Positions 26,525 through 36,395 of a DNA stretch of 64,000 bases are shown piece after piece (position 1 is the stretch's first letter; each line of letters opens with the position of its first letter). Location of the stretch: NCBI GenBank assembly GCA_018069525.1, contig JAGPUQ010000016.1, forward strand, positions 1-64,000, written 5' to 3'. The notes below the pieces were generated by a model. The model made no database searches, had not been told where the DNA came from, and saw nothing but the letters and a program-made list of their open reading frames with translations. Made by a program: the position numbers and the translations under genes. The DNA comes from Porticoccaceae bacterium (GTDB taxonomy: Bacteria > Pseudomonadota > Gammaproteobacteria > Pseudomonadales > Porticoccaceae).

Positions 26525-27684
26525 CAGCGCACATCCCGTTTTTGGCCAGTGGAAATTTGTTGGCTGAGCACATCGGACACTCGGCGCACAATTTCATCTA
26601 ACTCGCTCGCTTTCAAACCCACATTACCACCCGAGCTGCTCGGCGCAGATCCCGCTTGAGCCATCTTGTCGAGGGGTAAATACATCATATTATTGCCGCC
26701 TTCCACATCGACCATCACCTTGGAGGTATTGCTCATCACTTCCTGAAGCGTATCCAAATATAAACGCTCCCGAGTAACCGCCGGCGCTTTTTGATATTCC
26801 GTTAGTAATGCTAAAAAGCGATGCGCCTCACCTTCGGCTTCGGCAATTACTTTTGCCTGATAAGCTTCAGATTCCTCTTTAATGCGTTTAGCCATACCCT
26901 GAGCTTCCGGCACCACGCCATTGGCATAGGACTGAGCTTCGTTAATCACGCGTTCACGATCTTCACGGGCTTTAATAACATCATCATATGCAGACTTAAC
27001 TGCCGCAGGCGGCTGTGCGCCCTGAATATTGACTTTGACCACGTTGATGCCAGTACCATAAAGATCGAGGTACTCTTGCAAGCGCCGCTCTACTTCGATG
27101 CTTAGCTCGCCACGACCCGTTGAGATCACGTCGTTGAGTTTGAGGCTGCCCACTACATGCCGCAAGGCACTGTCGGTGGCATCGTGCAAGGTTGTCTCAG
27201 GATCTTTAACATTCAGCACAAAATCCTTTACGTTGTTAATGTTGTACTGCACGGTGAGTGGCAGTTCGACGATATTTTCGTCCCCGGTCAACATTTCATT
27301 ACGGGTCTCGGTTTGGTGACGACGCTCCTGAGTCACATCCTCTTTGATAACCTTATCGATTAACCAGGGGTTCCACCGCAAGCCTTCGCCTTTAATCTCA
27401 ACAAACTCACCAAAACGCAGTACCACTGCCTGCTCCTTGGTATCGACTTTATAGAAACTCTGAAGTCCCCAAAACAGGGCGAGCACGACCAAACCCACAT
27501 AAAACAGTGCTGAGCTTTGCTCACCATCGCTCTTGCCGCCGCCATTTCCACCACCCAAAAAACCTTCCAGTTTTTCAGAAAAGCGTTTCAGTATCGCGTC
27601 CAGATCGGGGGGCGAATCGCCCTTACCACCACTGCCGTTACCCCAGGGATCACGACCACCACCGCCAGGTTCGTTCCAAGCCAT
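26524..27684 (-). CDS. hflK: HflK, SPFH-family modulator of FtsH
   Basis: ATG 27684 (MAWNEPGGGGRDPWGNG) is favoured over TTG 27687 because GGAG lies 7 nt upstream; the product is 386 residues. It has the Gly-rich cytoplasmic head typical of HflK, one membrane span (ALFYVGLVVLALFWGLQSFY) and an SPFH domain (KEQAVVLRFGEFVEIKGEGL). A coiled region with EAQGMAKRIKEESEAYQAKV follows. It partners HflC in the FtsH cage. The ribosome-binding site abuts the repeat array at 27700-27744. Confidence 0.96.
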   Translation of the reverse strand: MAWNEPGGGGRDPWGNGSGGKGDSPPDLDAILKRFSEKLEGFLGGGNGGGKSDGEQSSALFYVGLVVLALFWGLQSFYKVDTKEQAVVLRFGEFVEIKGEGLRWNPWLIDKVIKEDVTQERRHQTETRNEMLTGDENIVELPLTVQYNINNVKDFVLNVKDPETTLHDATDSALRHVVGSLKLNDVISTGRGELSIEVERRLQEYLDLYGTGINVVKVNIQGAQPPAAVKSAYDDVIKAREDRERVINEAQSYANGVVPEAQGMAKRIKEESEAYQAKVIAEAEGEAHRFLALLTEYQKAPAVTRERLYLDTLQEVMSNTSKVMVDVEGGNNMMYLPLDKMAQAGSAPSSSGGNVGLKASELDEIVRRVSDVLSQQISTGQKRDVR

Positions 27685-27699
27685 CAATTTACTCCATTA

Positions 27700-27744
27700 C
27701 CTTAGTTACGTTAACCTTAGTTACATTAGCCTTAAGTTACTTAG
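27700..27744 (-). repeat. Three tandem 15 bp units in the hflX-hflK gap
   Basis: CCTTAGTTACGTTAA, CCTTAGTTACATTAG and CCTTAAGTTACTTAG run head to tail (27700-27714, 27715-27729, 27730-27744). They end just upstream of the hflK ribosome-binding site and about 60 nt past the hflX stop. Confidence 0.85.
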
Positions 27745-27805
27745 CGCTACATAGTGTTGCTGTGGGGTCGCTATTGTCCCCACAAACATTATTCAATCCA
27801 GCGTG

Positions 27806-29116
27806 TTACATACTCGCTGCGATCTGTGCTGCCGAGATTAACTGGGCGTCCGACACGCCTTCATGTTTTAGCAAACGGCGCAATTCTAACGCAGACATGC
27901 GAATCTCCATAATGGTACCACCATCACCGGCCGGACGTTCACTCAGAACGCTATCTAACTGGTGAAAACGTGCCCGCAAGCGTCCCTGTTCCGGTTTTAA
28001 GTAGTAGGTATCGGCAACCAGCTCACCGCCGATCAATTCCACCACCGCCCCGAGCAGCAACTCCAGCCCGGCATTTTGTTGTGCCGACAACCACACCGCG
28101 ACGGGTTTACCGTCGGCATCGCGATCAACTCGCGGACTGTGGTCGATCAATAAATCAATTTTGTTGTAGACCTTGAGCACCGGCACCTCAGCCGCACCAA
28201 TTTGCTCGAGCACCTCATCGACGCAGGCCATATTCTCCGCCCGGTTTTCACTGGCGGCGTCGATCACATGTAGTAGTAGATCGGCGTTGGCGGCTTCTTC
28301 GAGTGTGGCGCGAAAGGCATCGACCAACTGGTGTGGAAGATGATTGACGAAGCCCACTGTATCGGCAAACACCGTCGGTCCTAAACCGGACAACTGCAAA
28401 CGTCGCATGGTGGGGTCGAGCGTAGCAAACAGCTTGTCTTCCACCAGCACACTGGCCTGGGTCAGGCCGTTAAACAGGGTGGACTTACCTGCGTTGGTGT
28501 ATCCGGTTAAGGAAATAGTCGGCACTTCACTGCGCTGCCGCGAACGCCGACCTAAATCCCGTTGCTTGCGCACTTTCTCCAGGCGCTTACCCAGATGATT
28601 GACACGGGCACGAATCAAACGCCGATCGGTTTCCAATTGAGTTTCACCGGGGCCACGCAGGCCGATACCGCCCTTTTGCCGCTCCAGGTGAGTCCAACCC
28701 CGCACCAGGCGTGTCATTACGTGGTGCAATTGAGCCAGCTCTACCTGAAGTTTACCTTCGTGGGTACGTGCGCGCTGCGCGAAAATATCAAGGATAAGCC
28801 CGGTGCGATCCAGCACTCGGCAGCACAGAGCCTGCTCCAGGTTACGTTCCTGAGTCGGCGACAGCACATGATTGAAAATAACGAGTTGCGCTTCAGTTTG
28901 ACGAACCAGTTGCTCTAGCTCTTCGAGTTTGCCACTGCCCACAAAAGTGCTGGGGCGAGGTGCGCGGCGACTACCGCCGAGTAATGCGACGGGGTCTCCA
29001 CCAGCCGAGAGCACCAGCTCTTCAAACTCTCGGAGATCATTGGCCTCACTACTGCCACCCAGTTCAAGGTGAACAAGAACCGCGAGCTCACCTGAATCCG
29101 GACGGTCAAAAAACAA
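27806..29116 (-). CDS. hflX: GTPase HflX (ribosome-splitting factor)
   Basis: This is a 436-residue Obg-HflX GTPase that binds the 50S subunit and splits stalled ribosomes under heat stress. The HflX N-domain carries GSGKLEELEQLV and the glycine-rich linker RQKGGIGLRGPGETQLETDRR. The G domain has G1 GYTNAGKSTLFN, G2/G3 with LDPTMRRL and FADTVGFVNHLPHQLV, and NKIDLL. The start codon is TTG 29116 (FFDRPDSGEL follows, typical of the family), with TGAGGG 8 nt before it. The hfq stop is only 11 nt away, so hfq and hflX are read together. Confidence 0.95.
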   Translation of the reverse strand: MFFDRPDSGELAVLVHLELGGSSEANDLREFEELVLSAGGDPVALLGGSRRAPRPSTFVGSGKLEELEQLVRQTEAQLVIFNHVLSPTQERNLEQALCCRVLDRTGLILDIFAQRARTHEGKLQVELAQLHHVMTRLVRGWTHLERQKGGIGLRGPGETQLETDRRLIRARVNHLGKRLEKVRKQRDLGRRSRQRSEVPTISLTGYTNAGKSTLFNGLTQASVLVEDKLFATLDPTMRRLQLSGLGPTVFADTVGFVNHLPHQLVDAFRATLEEAANADLLLHVIDAASENRAENMACVDEVLEQIGAAEVPVLKVYNKIDLLIDHSPRVDRDADGKPVAVWLSAQQNAGLELLLGAVVELIGGELVADTYYLKPEQGRLRARFHQLDSVLSERPAGDGGTIMEIRMSALELRRLLKHEGVSDAQLISAAQIAASM

Positions 29117-29127
29117 TCAGCGCGCCC

Positions 29128-29388
29128 TCAGTCCTCATCCATATCTTCGTCGTCGTCACCGGCTGGCACAGCCATCGGCAATTTGACGGGACGGGAAGGT
29201 ACTACAGTGGAAATAGCGTGCTTATAGACCATTTGGCTGACCGTGTTTTTTAACAACACGACAAACTGATCAAAAGATTCAACCTGGCCTTGTAACTTAA
29301 TGCCGTTCACCAAAAAAATGGATACGGGAATACGCTCCTTACGAAGCACATTAAGAAAAGGGTCTTGTAGATTATGCCCTTTGGACAT
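29128..29388 (-). CDS. hfq: RNA chaperone Hfq
   Basis: This 86-residue Sm-like hexameric chaperone pairs small RNAs with mRNAs. ATG 29388 has AGGAG 8 nt upstream; the longer open frame to 29487 is not needed. The body [20 protein letters not shown], then [15 protein letters not shown] (Sm1), FVVLLKN and [14 protein letters not shown] (Sm2, with the YKHAI signature), is nearly invariant in the family. The C-terminal tail is short and very acidic ([10 protein letters not shown]), a form reported to displace RNA from the rim. It stands between miaA and hflX, the classic order. Confidence 0.97.
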   Translation of the reverse strand: MSKGHNLQDPFLNVLRKERIPVSIFLVNGIKLQGQVESFDQFVVLLKNTVSQMVYKHAISTVVPSRPVKLPMAVPAGDDDEDMDED

Positions 29389-29719
29389 TATTATTCTCCT
29401 AAATAAAGTAAGGCAATTCGCCCGTATAGCGAAGGCAAGAGTATCGAAAACAACACCTGGCAAGAAACTATCTCTCGCAAATTTCAATGTTCGTCTTATC
29501 TAAACCACTAAAACGGTTTAAAAGTACTAAAACGACCAACTTCACGGACTAGAATGCAAAAAAATGGCCGATATTTAGCGCTAGCTCAGCTAAAACAAAT
29601 GTAGACAAAACATAAGCCAGGCGCGCTTACGGAACTCAGACCAATCAAACTGACGAATAAAGCCTTGCAATCATACTACCCGCCAATGCGCTTGTATATT
29701 GGTAGTTAATCTAGCAATT
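29389..29719. other. miaA-hfq intergenic region
   Basis: The gap is 331 nt. hfq usually has its own promoters here, within and after miaA. The region is AT-rich, with no credible ORF or terminator hairpin. The Shine-Dalgarno AGGAG for hfq is at 29396-29400. I see no clear -35/-10 pair that I would defend. Confidence 0.45.
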
Positions 29720-30760
29720 TCAAGGCCGTTTCCCTACATTTCGGCCGAATTCGGCACATTCTTCAAAAAGTGTATTGAGTGCGTCGTCCCAGGCCACCAT
29801 GCCTTCGCCCTCTCCCACCGCGAGCGCCTGTAAATCGGGCCAGCCTCGCAACCAGGTAAACTGCCGTTTAGCCAGTTGACGGGTAGCGGCAATACCGCGC
29901 TCCAACGTATCTTCATAGCCATAATCCCCGTCGAGGAAGCCCCACACTTGCCGGTAACCGACCGCGCGAATGGACGGCATATCCGGGTGTAAATCACCCC
30001 GCTGATGCAGTTTTTCCACTTCCGCTACCAAGCCTGTATCCAACATAGCGCGGAATCGCGTCGCGATACGCTGATGAACCAGCGCTCGGTCGGCGGGCAA
30101 TAAAGCGAACTGTTTGACCCTATAGTCCTGGGCCAGGTCAGCAATCCCGCTACGTCCGGCCTGGTGATCGAGCTTACTCTGGGATAACGGCACACCGGAG
30201 ATTCGATACACCTCCAACGCGCGCTGTATGCGCTGCGAGTGATTCGGGTGCAGCTCTGCTGCCGTTACTGGATCGACTTCGGCTAATTGCGCATGCATAT
30301 AGGGCCAGCCATGCTGTTCCGCCGTTGCCAAAATATCCTCACGCACAAGGGGATCACTGGCAGGCAGCTCGGCCATGCCGTCTAACAGCACCTTGAAATA
30401 CAGCATGGTGCCGCCGACCAATAGCGGAATACGCCCAGCAGCGGTGATCTCATCGATTTCCCGACGCGCATCCGCGACAAATTCTGCAGCGGAATACGCC
30501 TGTGCAGGATCGCGAATATCAAGTAAACGGTGGGGAGCAGTGGCAAGTGTGGCGGCGTCGGGCTTGGCCGTGCCAATATCCATGCCCCGATACACTTGAA
30601 CAGAATCGACGCTGATAATGTCCATCGGCAGTTGCTGGCACAGCGCAATCGCCGCTTCGGTTTTACCCGAGGCCGTTGGGCCCATCAGAAATATTACCGG
30701 CGGCTTATCCGCCTCGGCAACGCTCAGATCATTACTCAGGTCACTACTCAGATCTTTCAA
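29720..30760 (-). CDS. miaA: tRNA dimethylallyltransferase MiaA
   Basis: This enzyme adds the dimethylallyl group to A37 of tRNAs reading UNN codons, with DMAPP as donor. The P-loop is [28 protein letters not shown] and [10 protein letters not shown] follow, then [14 protein letters not shown] and [14 protein letters not shown], all family hallmarks. The start is uncertain. TTG 30760, two nt after the mutL stop, gives 346 residues; a GTG at 30838 inside mutL would add 26. No ATG exists before the P-loop. Just after the TTG the DNA repeats a 12 bp unit three times (30719-30754), encoding [10 protein letters not shown]. Confidence 0.93.
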   Translation of the reverse strand: MKDLSSDLSNDLSVAEADKPPVIFLMGPTASGKTEAAIALCQQLPMDIISVDSVQVYRGMDIGTAKPDAATLATAPHRLLDIRDPAQAYSAAEFVADARREIDEITAAGRIPLLVGGTMLYFKVLLDGMAELPASDPLVREDILATAEQHGWPYMHAQLAEVDPVTAAELHPNHSQRIQRALEVYRISGVPLSQSKLDHQAGRSGIADLAQDYRVKQFALLPADRALVHQRIATRFRAMLDTGLVAEVEKLHQRGDLHPDMPSIRAVGYRQVWGFLDGDYGYEDTLERGIAATRQLAKRQFTWLRGWPDLQALAVGEGEGMVAWDDALNTLFEECAEFGRNVGKRP

Positions 30761-30762
30761 TA

Positions 30763-32706
30763 CTAGCGCCCGCGTAAAAACAAGCGGTCCAGCTCGGCCA
30801 TACTCACCTGCGTCCAGGTTGGCCGACCGTGATTGCACTGCCCGCTACGCTCGGTGGTTTCCATATCCCGCAACACGGCGTTCATTTCGGTCATACTGAG
30901 CTGGCGATTGGCGCGCACGGCATTGTGGCAAGCCATATTGCCAAGAATGCTTTCGATATGGCCGTCGAGGCGCTCCAGCGACGCTACCTCCTCAAGATCG
31001 GCAAGCACATCGCGAATCAATTCCGCAGCTTGCGAGCTCTTCATCAACGCGGGCAAGGCGCGTACGGTAAGTGATTCGGGGCCCGAGCGCTGCAATTCAA
31101 AACCCAGGCGCGCAAAAGCTTCCAGTTGTTGCTCGGCATGATCGGCCTCGCGCTCACTCACGGCTAAGGTTTCCGGTACCAGCAAAGGCTGGCTGGCTAA
31201 ACCGTCTACGGCGTAAGCCACTTTCATTTGCTCGTACACAATGCGCTCGTGGGCGGCATGCATATCGACTAACACCAGGCCCTCGCTATTTTCCGCCAGA
31301 ATATAAACACCCTTGAGTTGGGCAATCGCGTAACCCAGAGGCGGAATTTCGCCGGCATTGCCTGCCGCTGAATGCAAAGTTTTATATCCCGCCATTTGCT
31401 CGGCAAGCTGCCCCTCAGAAGGCCGATTTCCAGCAGAGTAATTGCCGTGAGATGAGGCTGAAGAAGACTGATAGGCTAGACCCGACGCTGAGCCAGCAAT
31501 GTCGCTGGTGATGCTGGACCGCGATCCAAACGCCATACCTTCTTGTGTGTTCAAGTTCTGCATGCCTGGCTGCACGCCTTCTTGCATACCGTGTTGCAGG
31601 CCTAGCCCACCCGGATCAATCTGCTCGCTTACCGGCACACCCCCTTCGCCGGGGGTCAACTCGGCAATGGCGCGATGTAAACTGCGAAACAAAAAGTCGT
31701 GTACCCGGCGAGATTCCCGGAAACGCACTTCGTGCTTGGTCGGATGTACATTGACATCAACCTCGGCGGCATCGAGATCGAGAAACAACACATAGGCCGG
31801 ATGCCGGCTTTGAAATAATACGTCTCGGTAAGCCTGGCGCACGGCGTGGGTCACCACCTTGTCGCGCACATTGCGGCCATTGACGTAAAAATATTGCAGG
31901 TCGGCCTGACTGCGGGAAAACGTCGGCGCGCCCATCCAGCCACGTAAACGCAAATCGCCCGCATCCATTTCGACATAGCGTGCCTGCTCCATAAACGCTG
32001 GCCCACAAATGCTCGCCACTCGTCGCTCTTGTTCAAGTTGCGTTGGTGCCGCGCGGAAATCCAGTATCGCCTTGCCATTGTGTCGCAGTGTAAAACCCAC
32101 ACCAAAATGGCTCAGGGCTAACTTGCGCACCACGCTGTCGATGCGGCTGTATTCAGTTTTTTCGGTGCGCAAAAACTTTCGCCGCGCCGGAGTATTAAAA
32201 AATAAATCTCGTACTTCCACCGTGGTGCCGCGGTTATGTGCTGTTGGTTCCACCTCCACATCGGCCTCGCGACCTTCGCTGACCGCACTCCAGCCGGTGG
32301 CATCCTCGCCGGTATTAGTGGTGAGCTTAACCCGCGCCACCGAGCAAATACTGGCCAACGCCTCACCTCGAAATCCCAGGGTGGCAACGGCTTCCAGATC
32401 GTCCAGATTAATAATTTTACTGGTGGCGTGGCGACACACCGCCAGCGGCAAATCGTCTTTCGCGATGCCTACGCCGTTATCCCGTATCCGTATTAATTTA
32501 ATACCGCCCTGCTCAATATCGATGTCGATGCGCGTAGCACCAGCATCCAGACTATTTTCCAATAATTCTTTAACCACCGACGCCGGGCGCTCCACCACTT
32601 CACCCGCGGCGATTTGGTTGGCCAATTGCGCGGGCAGTAGCTGAATACGCTGCGCACCAGCAGCAAAATCGGGTATCACTTTCACCTTAGGACTCATATC
32701 AGACAT
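30763..32706 (-). CDS. mutL: DNA mismatch repair protein MutL
   Basis: This is a 647-residue MutL. The N-terminal GHKL ATPase has [35 protein letters not shown] and [11 protein letters not shown] linker (~residues 345-445) is rich in Gln, Gly, Met and Ser with GMQ repeats. The C-terminal domain contains [13 protein letters not shown], which matches the metal-binding endonuclease motif D-x-HA-x2-E-x4-E with Met where Gln is usual. E. coli MutL lacks this motif, so this organism probably nicks with MutL and not with MutH. It ends two nt before the likely miaA start. Confidence 0.96.
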   Translation of the reverse strand: MSDMSPKVKVIPDFAAGAQRIQLLPAQLANQIAAGEVVERPASVVKELLENSLDAGATRIDIDIEQGGIKLIRIRDNGVGIAKDDLPLAVCRHATSKIINLDDLEAVATLGFRGEALASICSVARVKLTTNTGEDATGWSAVSEGREADVEVEPTAHNRGTTVEVRDLFFNTPARRKFLRTEKTEYSRIDSVVRKLALSHFGVGFTLRHNGKAILDFRAAPTQLEQERRVASICGPAFMEQARYVEMDAGDLRLRGWMGAPTFSRSQADLQYFYVNGRNVRDKVVTHAVRQAYRDVLFQSRHPAYVLFLDLDAAEVDVNVHPTKHEVRFRESRRVHDFLFRSLHRAIAELTPGEGGVPVSEQIDPGGLGLQHGMQEGVQPGMQNLNTQEGMAFGSRSSITSDIAGSASGLAYQSSSASSHGNYSAGNRPSEGQLAEQMAGYKTLHSAAGNAGEIPPLGYAIAQLKGVYILAENSEGLVLVDMHAAHERIVYEQMKVAYAVDGLASQPLLVPETLAVSEREADHAEQQLEAFARLGFELQRSGPESLTVRALPALMKSSQAAELIRDVLADLEEVASLERLDGHIESILGNMACHNAVRANRQLSMTEMNAVLRDMETTERSGQCNHGRPTWTQVSMAELDRLFLRGR

Positions 32707-32725
32707 AAACTCATTAGTACGACGA

Positions 32726-34195
32726 TCAAGACGAGAGTGGAATTTTCAGCTTCTGCCCAACCCGGATTGCTGTTGAAGATAAACCGTTAAATTGTTTAAG
32801 CGCAGCCACCGACACCTGATAACGCTGAGCAATATCGGACAGCGTGTCGCCACGGGCAATCACATACACGGTGCCACCCGCTCGCCGCTGCTGCAGCTGT
32901 AGCGCTAGCAGTGTTCCGTCTGGCGGATTCGCCTCAAAATAACGCCGCACCCCGGCAAATATTGCCTTTGCCATTTTTTTACGATACGCGGACTGATTCA
33001 GTTTTCTGGCCTCATCCGGGTTAGAGATAAAACCCGTCTCGACCAAAATCGACGGAATATCCGGGGATTTCAGCACCACAAAACCAGCCTGCTCTACCTT
33101 GCGCTTATGTAGCCGCGCGATCCCGCCGATGGACTTCAATACTTCATCGCCGACCTGCAAGCTACTAGTTAAGGTCGCTGTCATCGACAAATCTAAAATC
33201 ACCTGAGCCAGCATTTCATCTTTATCGTTAAGGCTGACGCCCCCAGAACCGCCGATAAGATCTGCGCGGTTTTCCCGATCGGCCAGGTATCGGGCATTTT
33301 CACTGGTGGCGCCGCGCTGGGACAAAGCGTAAACCGACGCGCCCCGTGCTGATGCCAGGCGAAACGCATCGGCGTGCACCGAAATCATCAAGTCGGCGCG
33401 TTGCTTGCGCGCAATGGACGCGCGTTTCTTCAAGGGTACGTAGTAATCCCCAGTGCGAACCAACATGCCGTCAAAACCCGGCACGCCATCAATAATTTTC
33501 TCTAACTGTTTACTGATGGCCAGCACAACATTTTTTTCCCTAATACGCTTCGGTCCAATGGCACCGGGATCTTCACCACCGTGGCCAGCGTCTATCGCAA
33601 TTACAATATTGCGTGCTCTATCTTGAGCCATCACATCACCGATGCTGCGCTCTCGCGACGTGGCAGCCGTGCCGGTAGTGCCCGAACTTTCTGGCAAGGT
33701 ATCAGAGGCAGCGGACGTAGCGGTTTCAAGATCGTACAAATCCACCACCAGGCGATGACCGTACTGCTCGTTCTCGGGCAGAGTAAAACTAGAGAGTTTT
33801 ATACCGGCAGTTAAATCCAGCACGATGCGCACGCTGTCTTTGTTGCGGGTCGCGGTGCGGAGTTTACGAATCGGTGTGTTGGAAAAATCCAGCGTCTCAG
33901 TGGTCGCGATAAAGCGGGTGGAGGCAATATCAATCACCACCCGATGGGGCTTATCCAGTGGAAACGCTTCGTGCTTAACCGCATTGCTCAAATCAAATAC
34001 CAGGCGGGTATGATCCGGGGCGCGCCACAAACGTACGCCTTCTACCGATGTACTTTGCGCAGAGTTCGCTCCGGCATAAACTGACGAAGAAAAAAACATC
34101 GGCAAGAGCAACACGCCAACGGCTAGCCATAGCATGGGCCAGCGCTGCGCGCTCAACGCTATCTCCGCAACGTAGCCTGTTTTTATTTTACTCAT
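32726..34195 (-). CDS. N-acetylmuramoyl-L-alanine amidase, AmiB/AmiC type with LysM
   Basis: This is a 489-residue periplasmic amidase that splits septal peptidoglycan during daughter-cell separation. A hydrophobic signal segment ([20 protein letters not shown]) precedes an AMIN domain ([18 protein letters not shown]). The Amidase_3 zinc domain follows, with metal ligands in [14 protein letters not shown] and MISVHADAF and the catalytic Glu in [12 protein letters not shown] single LysM repeat closes the protein ([20 protein letters not shown]). Like AmiB/C it should need an EnvC/NlpD activator. It lies between tsaE and mutL, the standard order. Confidence 0.94.
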   Translation of the reverse strand: MSKIKTGYVAEIALSAQRWPMLWLAVGVLLLPMFFSSSVYAGANSAQSTSVEGVRLWRAPDHTRLVFDLSNAVKHEAFPLDKPHRVVIDIASTRFIATTETLDFSNTPIRKLRTATRNKDSVRIVLDLTAGIKLSSFTLPENEQYGHRLVVDLYDLETATSAASDTLPESSGTTGTAATSRERSIGDVMAQDRARNIVIAIDAGHGGEDPGAIGPKRIREKNVVLAISKQLEKIIDGVPGFDGMLVRTGDYYVPLKKRASIARKQRADLMISVHADAFRLASARGASVYALSQRGATSENARYLADRENRADLIGGSGGVSLNDKDEMLAQVILDLSMTATLTSSLQVGDEVLKSIGGIARLHKRKVEQAGFVVLKSPDIPSILVETGFISNPDEARKLNQSAYRKKMAKAIFAGVRRYFEANPPDGTLLALQLQQRRAGGTVYVIARGDTLSDIAQRYQVSVAALKQFNGLSSTAIRVGQKLKIPLSS

Positions 34196-34205
34196 TCACC
34201 TCTAC

Positions 34206-34742
34206 TCATCCGCCCTTTCGTTGAAGCCGTACGCGCTCAAGCACTTGCCTGCCTTTCGCTGTTTCCGCCCGGACACACAGCCTTCGACCACAGTCTTTCA
34301 GTAAAATTTCGACACTTAAATCAGCGCTCGGCAACCAGCCCTCGCCTCGCTCTGGCCATTCGATCAACGCCACACTGTGATTGTCGAAATAATCCCGAAT
34401 ACCCATAAACTCCAGCTCTTCCGGATGGCCCAGGCGATACAGGTCAAAATGATACACCGTACACTCCGCGAACACATAGGGTTCCACCAGTGTATAGGTC
34501 GGACTTTTTACTGCACCCTGATGCCCCCACGCCAGCAGCACACCACGGCACAAAGTGGTCTTACCCGCGCCGAGCGGACCATCGAGCGTGACGACTTCGC
34601 CGCCCTGCAAACACTTGCCCAGGTGCTGACCAAATTCGACCGTCGCCTGCTCATCGGCAAGTTCCACAACTAGCTCCATTGTTAACTCAGCCACTAATCC
34701 AGCAGCTGATTCAAGCGGTTTAGCATCGTCGGAACTAACCAT
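34206..34742 (-). CDS. tsaE: tRNA threonylcarbamoyladenosine biosynthesis ATPase TsaE
   Basis: The product is 178 residues. TsaE is the ATPase that resets the TsaB-TsaD complex making t6A37 in ANN-decoding tRNAs. The P-loop is LDGPLGAGKTTLCRG, followed by VKSPTYTLVEPY and the Walker B region YHFDLYRLGHPEELEFMGIRD with LIEWPERGE. The family is ~150 residues. The extra N-terminus suggests that ATG 34679 (MELVVELADEQATVEFGQ) may be the true start, though ATG 34742, 5 nt after the nnr stop, is better placed for coupling. Confidence 0.93.
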   Translation of the reverse strand: MVSSDDAKPLESAAGLVAELTMELVVELADEQATVEFGQHLGKCLQGGEVVTLDGPLGAGKTTLCRGVLLAWGHQGAVKSPTYTLVEPYVFAECTVYHFDLYRLGHPEELEFMGIRDYFDNHSVALIEWPERGEGWLPSADLSVEILLKDCGRRLCVRAETAKGRQVLERVRLQRKGG

Positions 34743-34747
34743 TAGCT

Positions 34748-36352
34748 TTAAGCCCGTTCATTTAACAGCGCACGGATATAGCCCAATAAATCGCTAGCCA
34801 GTAAACCCCGTTCACCGGTCTGCGCCGCCGCCTTATCCGCCGCCTTACTGTGCAAGCATGCGCCAAGTTCGGCAGCAAAGTCGCTATCAAAGCCCTGGGC
34901 CATTAAACCGCCAATCACGCCGCTCAACACATCTCCCATCCCACCTGTCGCCATACCGGGATTACCGTAGGGACAAATTTTTAAAGCTAGGTTTTGATCT
35001 GCGTTCGCTATCACCGTTCCCGCACCTTTAAGCAACACCGTGCCGCCATATTTCTGTTGCAATTGCCGACACGCCTCCAGGCGATCTTGCTGGATGTTGA
35101 GATTCGTGACATTCAGCAGGCGTGCCGCTTCACCGGGATGGGGCGTAAGTACGTGGGGAAGCGCCGTCCAGCGCTCGGCATCGGGCGGAGTATTGAGCGC
35201 AGTATCGAGCGGAGCAATATGCCCCTCGCTCAATAAATTGAGTGCATCCGCATCAATCACCATTGGTTTTTTTGCCAACAATACCTGCTGCAACATTTGC
35301 TCGGACCAGGGCGAACGACCCAAACCCGGGCCAATCACAATCACCGACGGCGCTTCCAGTAAGGGTTCCAGCTCCTGCCCCGAAGGCACACCGCGCACCA
35401 TTAATTCCGGGCAGCGCGCCAACACAGCGGCGACATGTTCCGGGCGGGTCGCCACACTCACCAAACCCGCGCCCACCCGCGCTGCGGCTTCCGCCGCCAT
35501 TAGCACCGCACCGCCAAAACCGGTATCGCCGCCCACTACCAGGACGTGCCCAAACTCACCTTTGTGGGCATCCCGGGCACGCCGAGGCACTTTGCTGAGC
35601 AAGTGTTCGAGCTTTAGAGTTTCTGCAATTGCTACGGCATCACTACTATCATCAACATACACCTCAGCGGGCACGTCGAGATCGTTAAATACTTGCTCCC
35701 CCACCAGCGCCGGGCCACGCCCGGTAGTCAGACCCACTTTGCGCCCGATAAAACTTACGGTAACTGCAGCGGCTACCGCTACGCCCAACTCGGCACCGGT
35801 ATCACTGTGTAAACCCGACGGCACATCCACCGCCAGTACCGGCAAACCACTATCGTTCATGCACTCAATGGCCAATCGATAATCGTCAGTCACTGGACGG
35901 GAAAGCCCGGTACCCAATAACGCGTCAACAATTACGCCCGACGTCAGCCAATCCACAGCATCGTTTCTAGTGCTTGTTTCGGAAAAGCTTATCTCAGAGA
36001 ACGCTAACATCGGCACCGCGCAATCACTGGCAAATTGCCAGGCGGCACGGGCATCTCCCTGAAGCTCTTGCCCAGGTGTAAGCTGCACCACACGGGTCTG
36101 GATACCCCGCTGTTGTGCCAGCCCCGCAATAATATAACCGTCACCGCCATTATTGCCCGCACCACAAAATACGGTGATCTGCTCCGGCTCTGGCCAGCGT
36201 TGCAACAAAGCCTCAAACCCAGCGCGACCGGCTCGCTTCATCAACACAATGCCAGGAATACCGCAGACCTCGATGGCGCGGCGATCCAGCTCGCGAACTT
36301 GAGCAGCGGAATACAGTGCTTGGTTTTGTTTAGACGCATCCGGTTTGGACAT
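34748..36352 (-). CDS. nnr: Bifunctional NAD(P)H-hydrate epimerase / ADP-dependent dehydratase
   Basis: This 534-residue fusion repairs hydrated NAD(P)H. The N-terminal NnrE (YjeF_N) epimerase half has FCGAGNNGGDGYIIAGL and DALLGTGL. The C-terminal NnrD dehydratase half has GHVLVVGGDTGFGGAVLMAAEAA, GPGLGRS, LTPHPGEAARLL and the nucleotide site GNPGMATGGMGDVLSGVIGGL. It is the first gene of the superoperon, 43 nt from the divergent queG. The 280-residue open frame antisense to it is a shadow of GC-rich coding sequence. Confidence 0.95.
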   Translation of the reverse strand: MSKPDASKQNQALYSAAQVRELDRRAIEVCGIPGIVLMKRAGRAGFEALLQRWPEPEQITVFCGAGNNGGDGYIIAGLAQQRGIQTRVVQLTPGQELQGDARAAWQFASDCAVPMLAFSEISFSETSTRNDAVDWLTSGVIVDALLGTGLSRPVTDDYRLAIECMNDSGLPVLAVDVPSGLHSDTGAELGVAVAAAVTVSFIGRKVGLTTGRGPALVGEQVFNDLDVPAEVYVDDSSDAVAIAETLKLEHLLSKVPRRARDAHKGEFGHVLVVGGDTGFGGAVLMAAEAAARVGAGLVSVATRPEHVAAVLARCPELMVRGVPSGQELEPLLEAPSVIVIGPGLGRSPWSEQMLQQVLLAKKPMVIDADALNLLSEGHIAPLDTALNTPPDAERWTALPHVLTPHPGEAARLLNVTNLNIQQDRLEACRQLQQKYGGTVLLKGAGTVIANADQNLALKICPYGNPGMATGGMGDVLSGVIGGLMAQGFDSDFAAELGACLHSKAADKAAAQTGERGLLASDLLGYIRALLNERA

Positions 36353-36395
36353 ACAATAGGCCTGTAATTAAATCTATGGGAATTATACGGCAACC

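Noticed and set aside
35040-35882. 280-codon plus-strand frame inside nnr
   Set aside because: Opposite strand of a complete two-domain enzyme; its Ser/Pro/Ala-rich composition is typical of GC-rich shadows.
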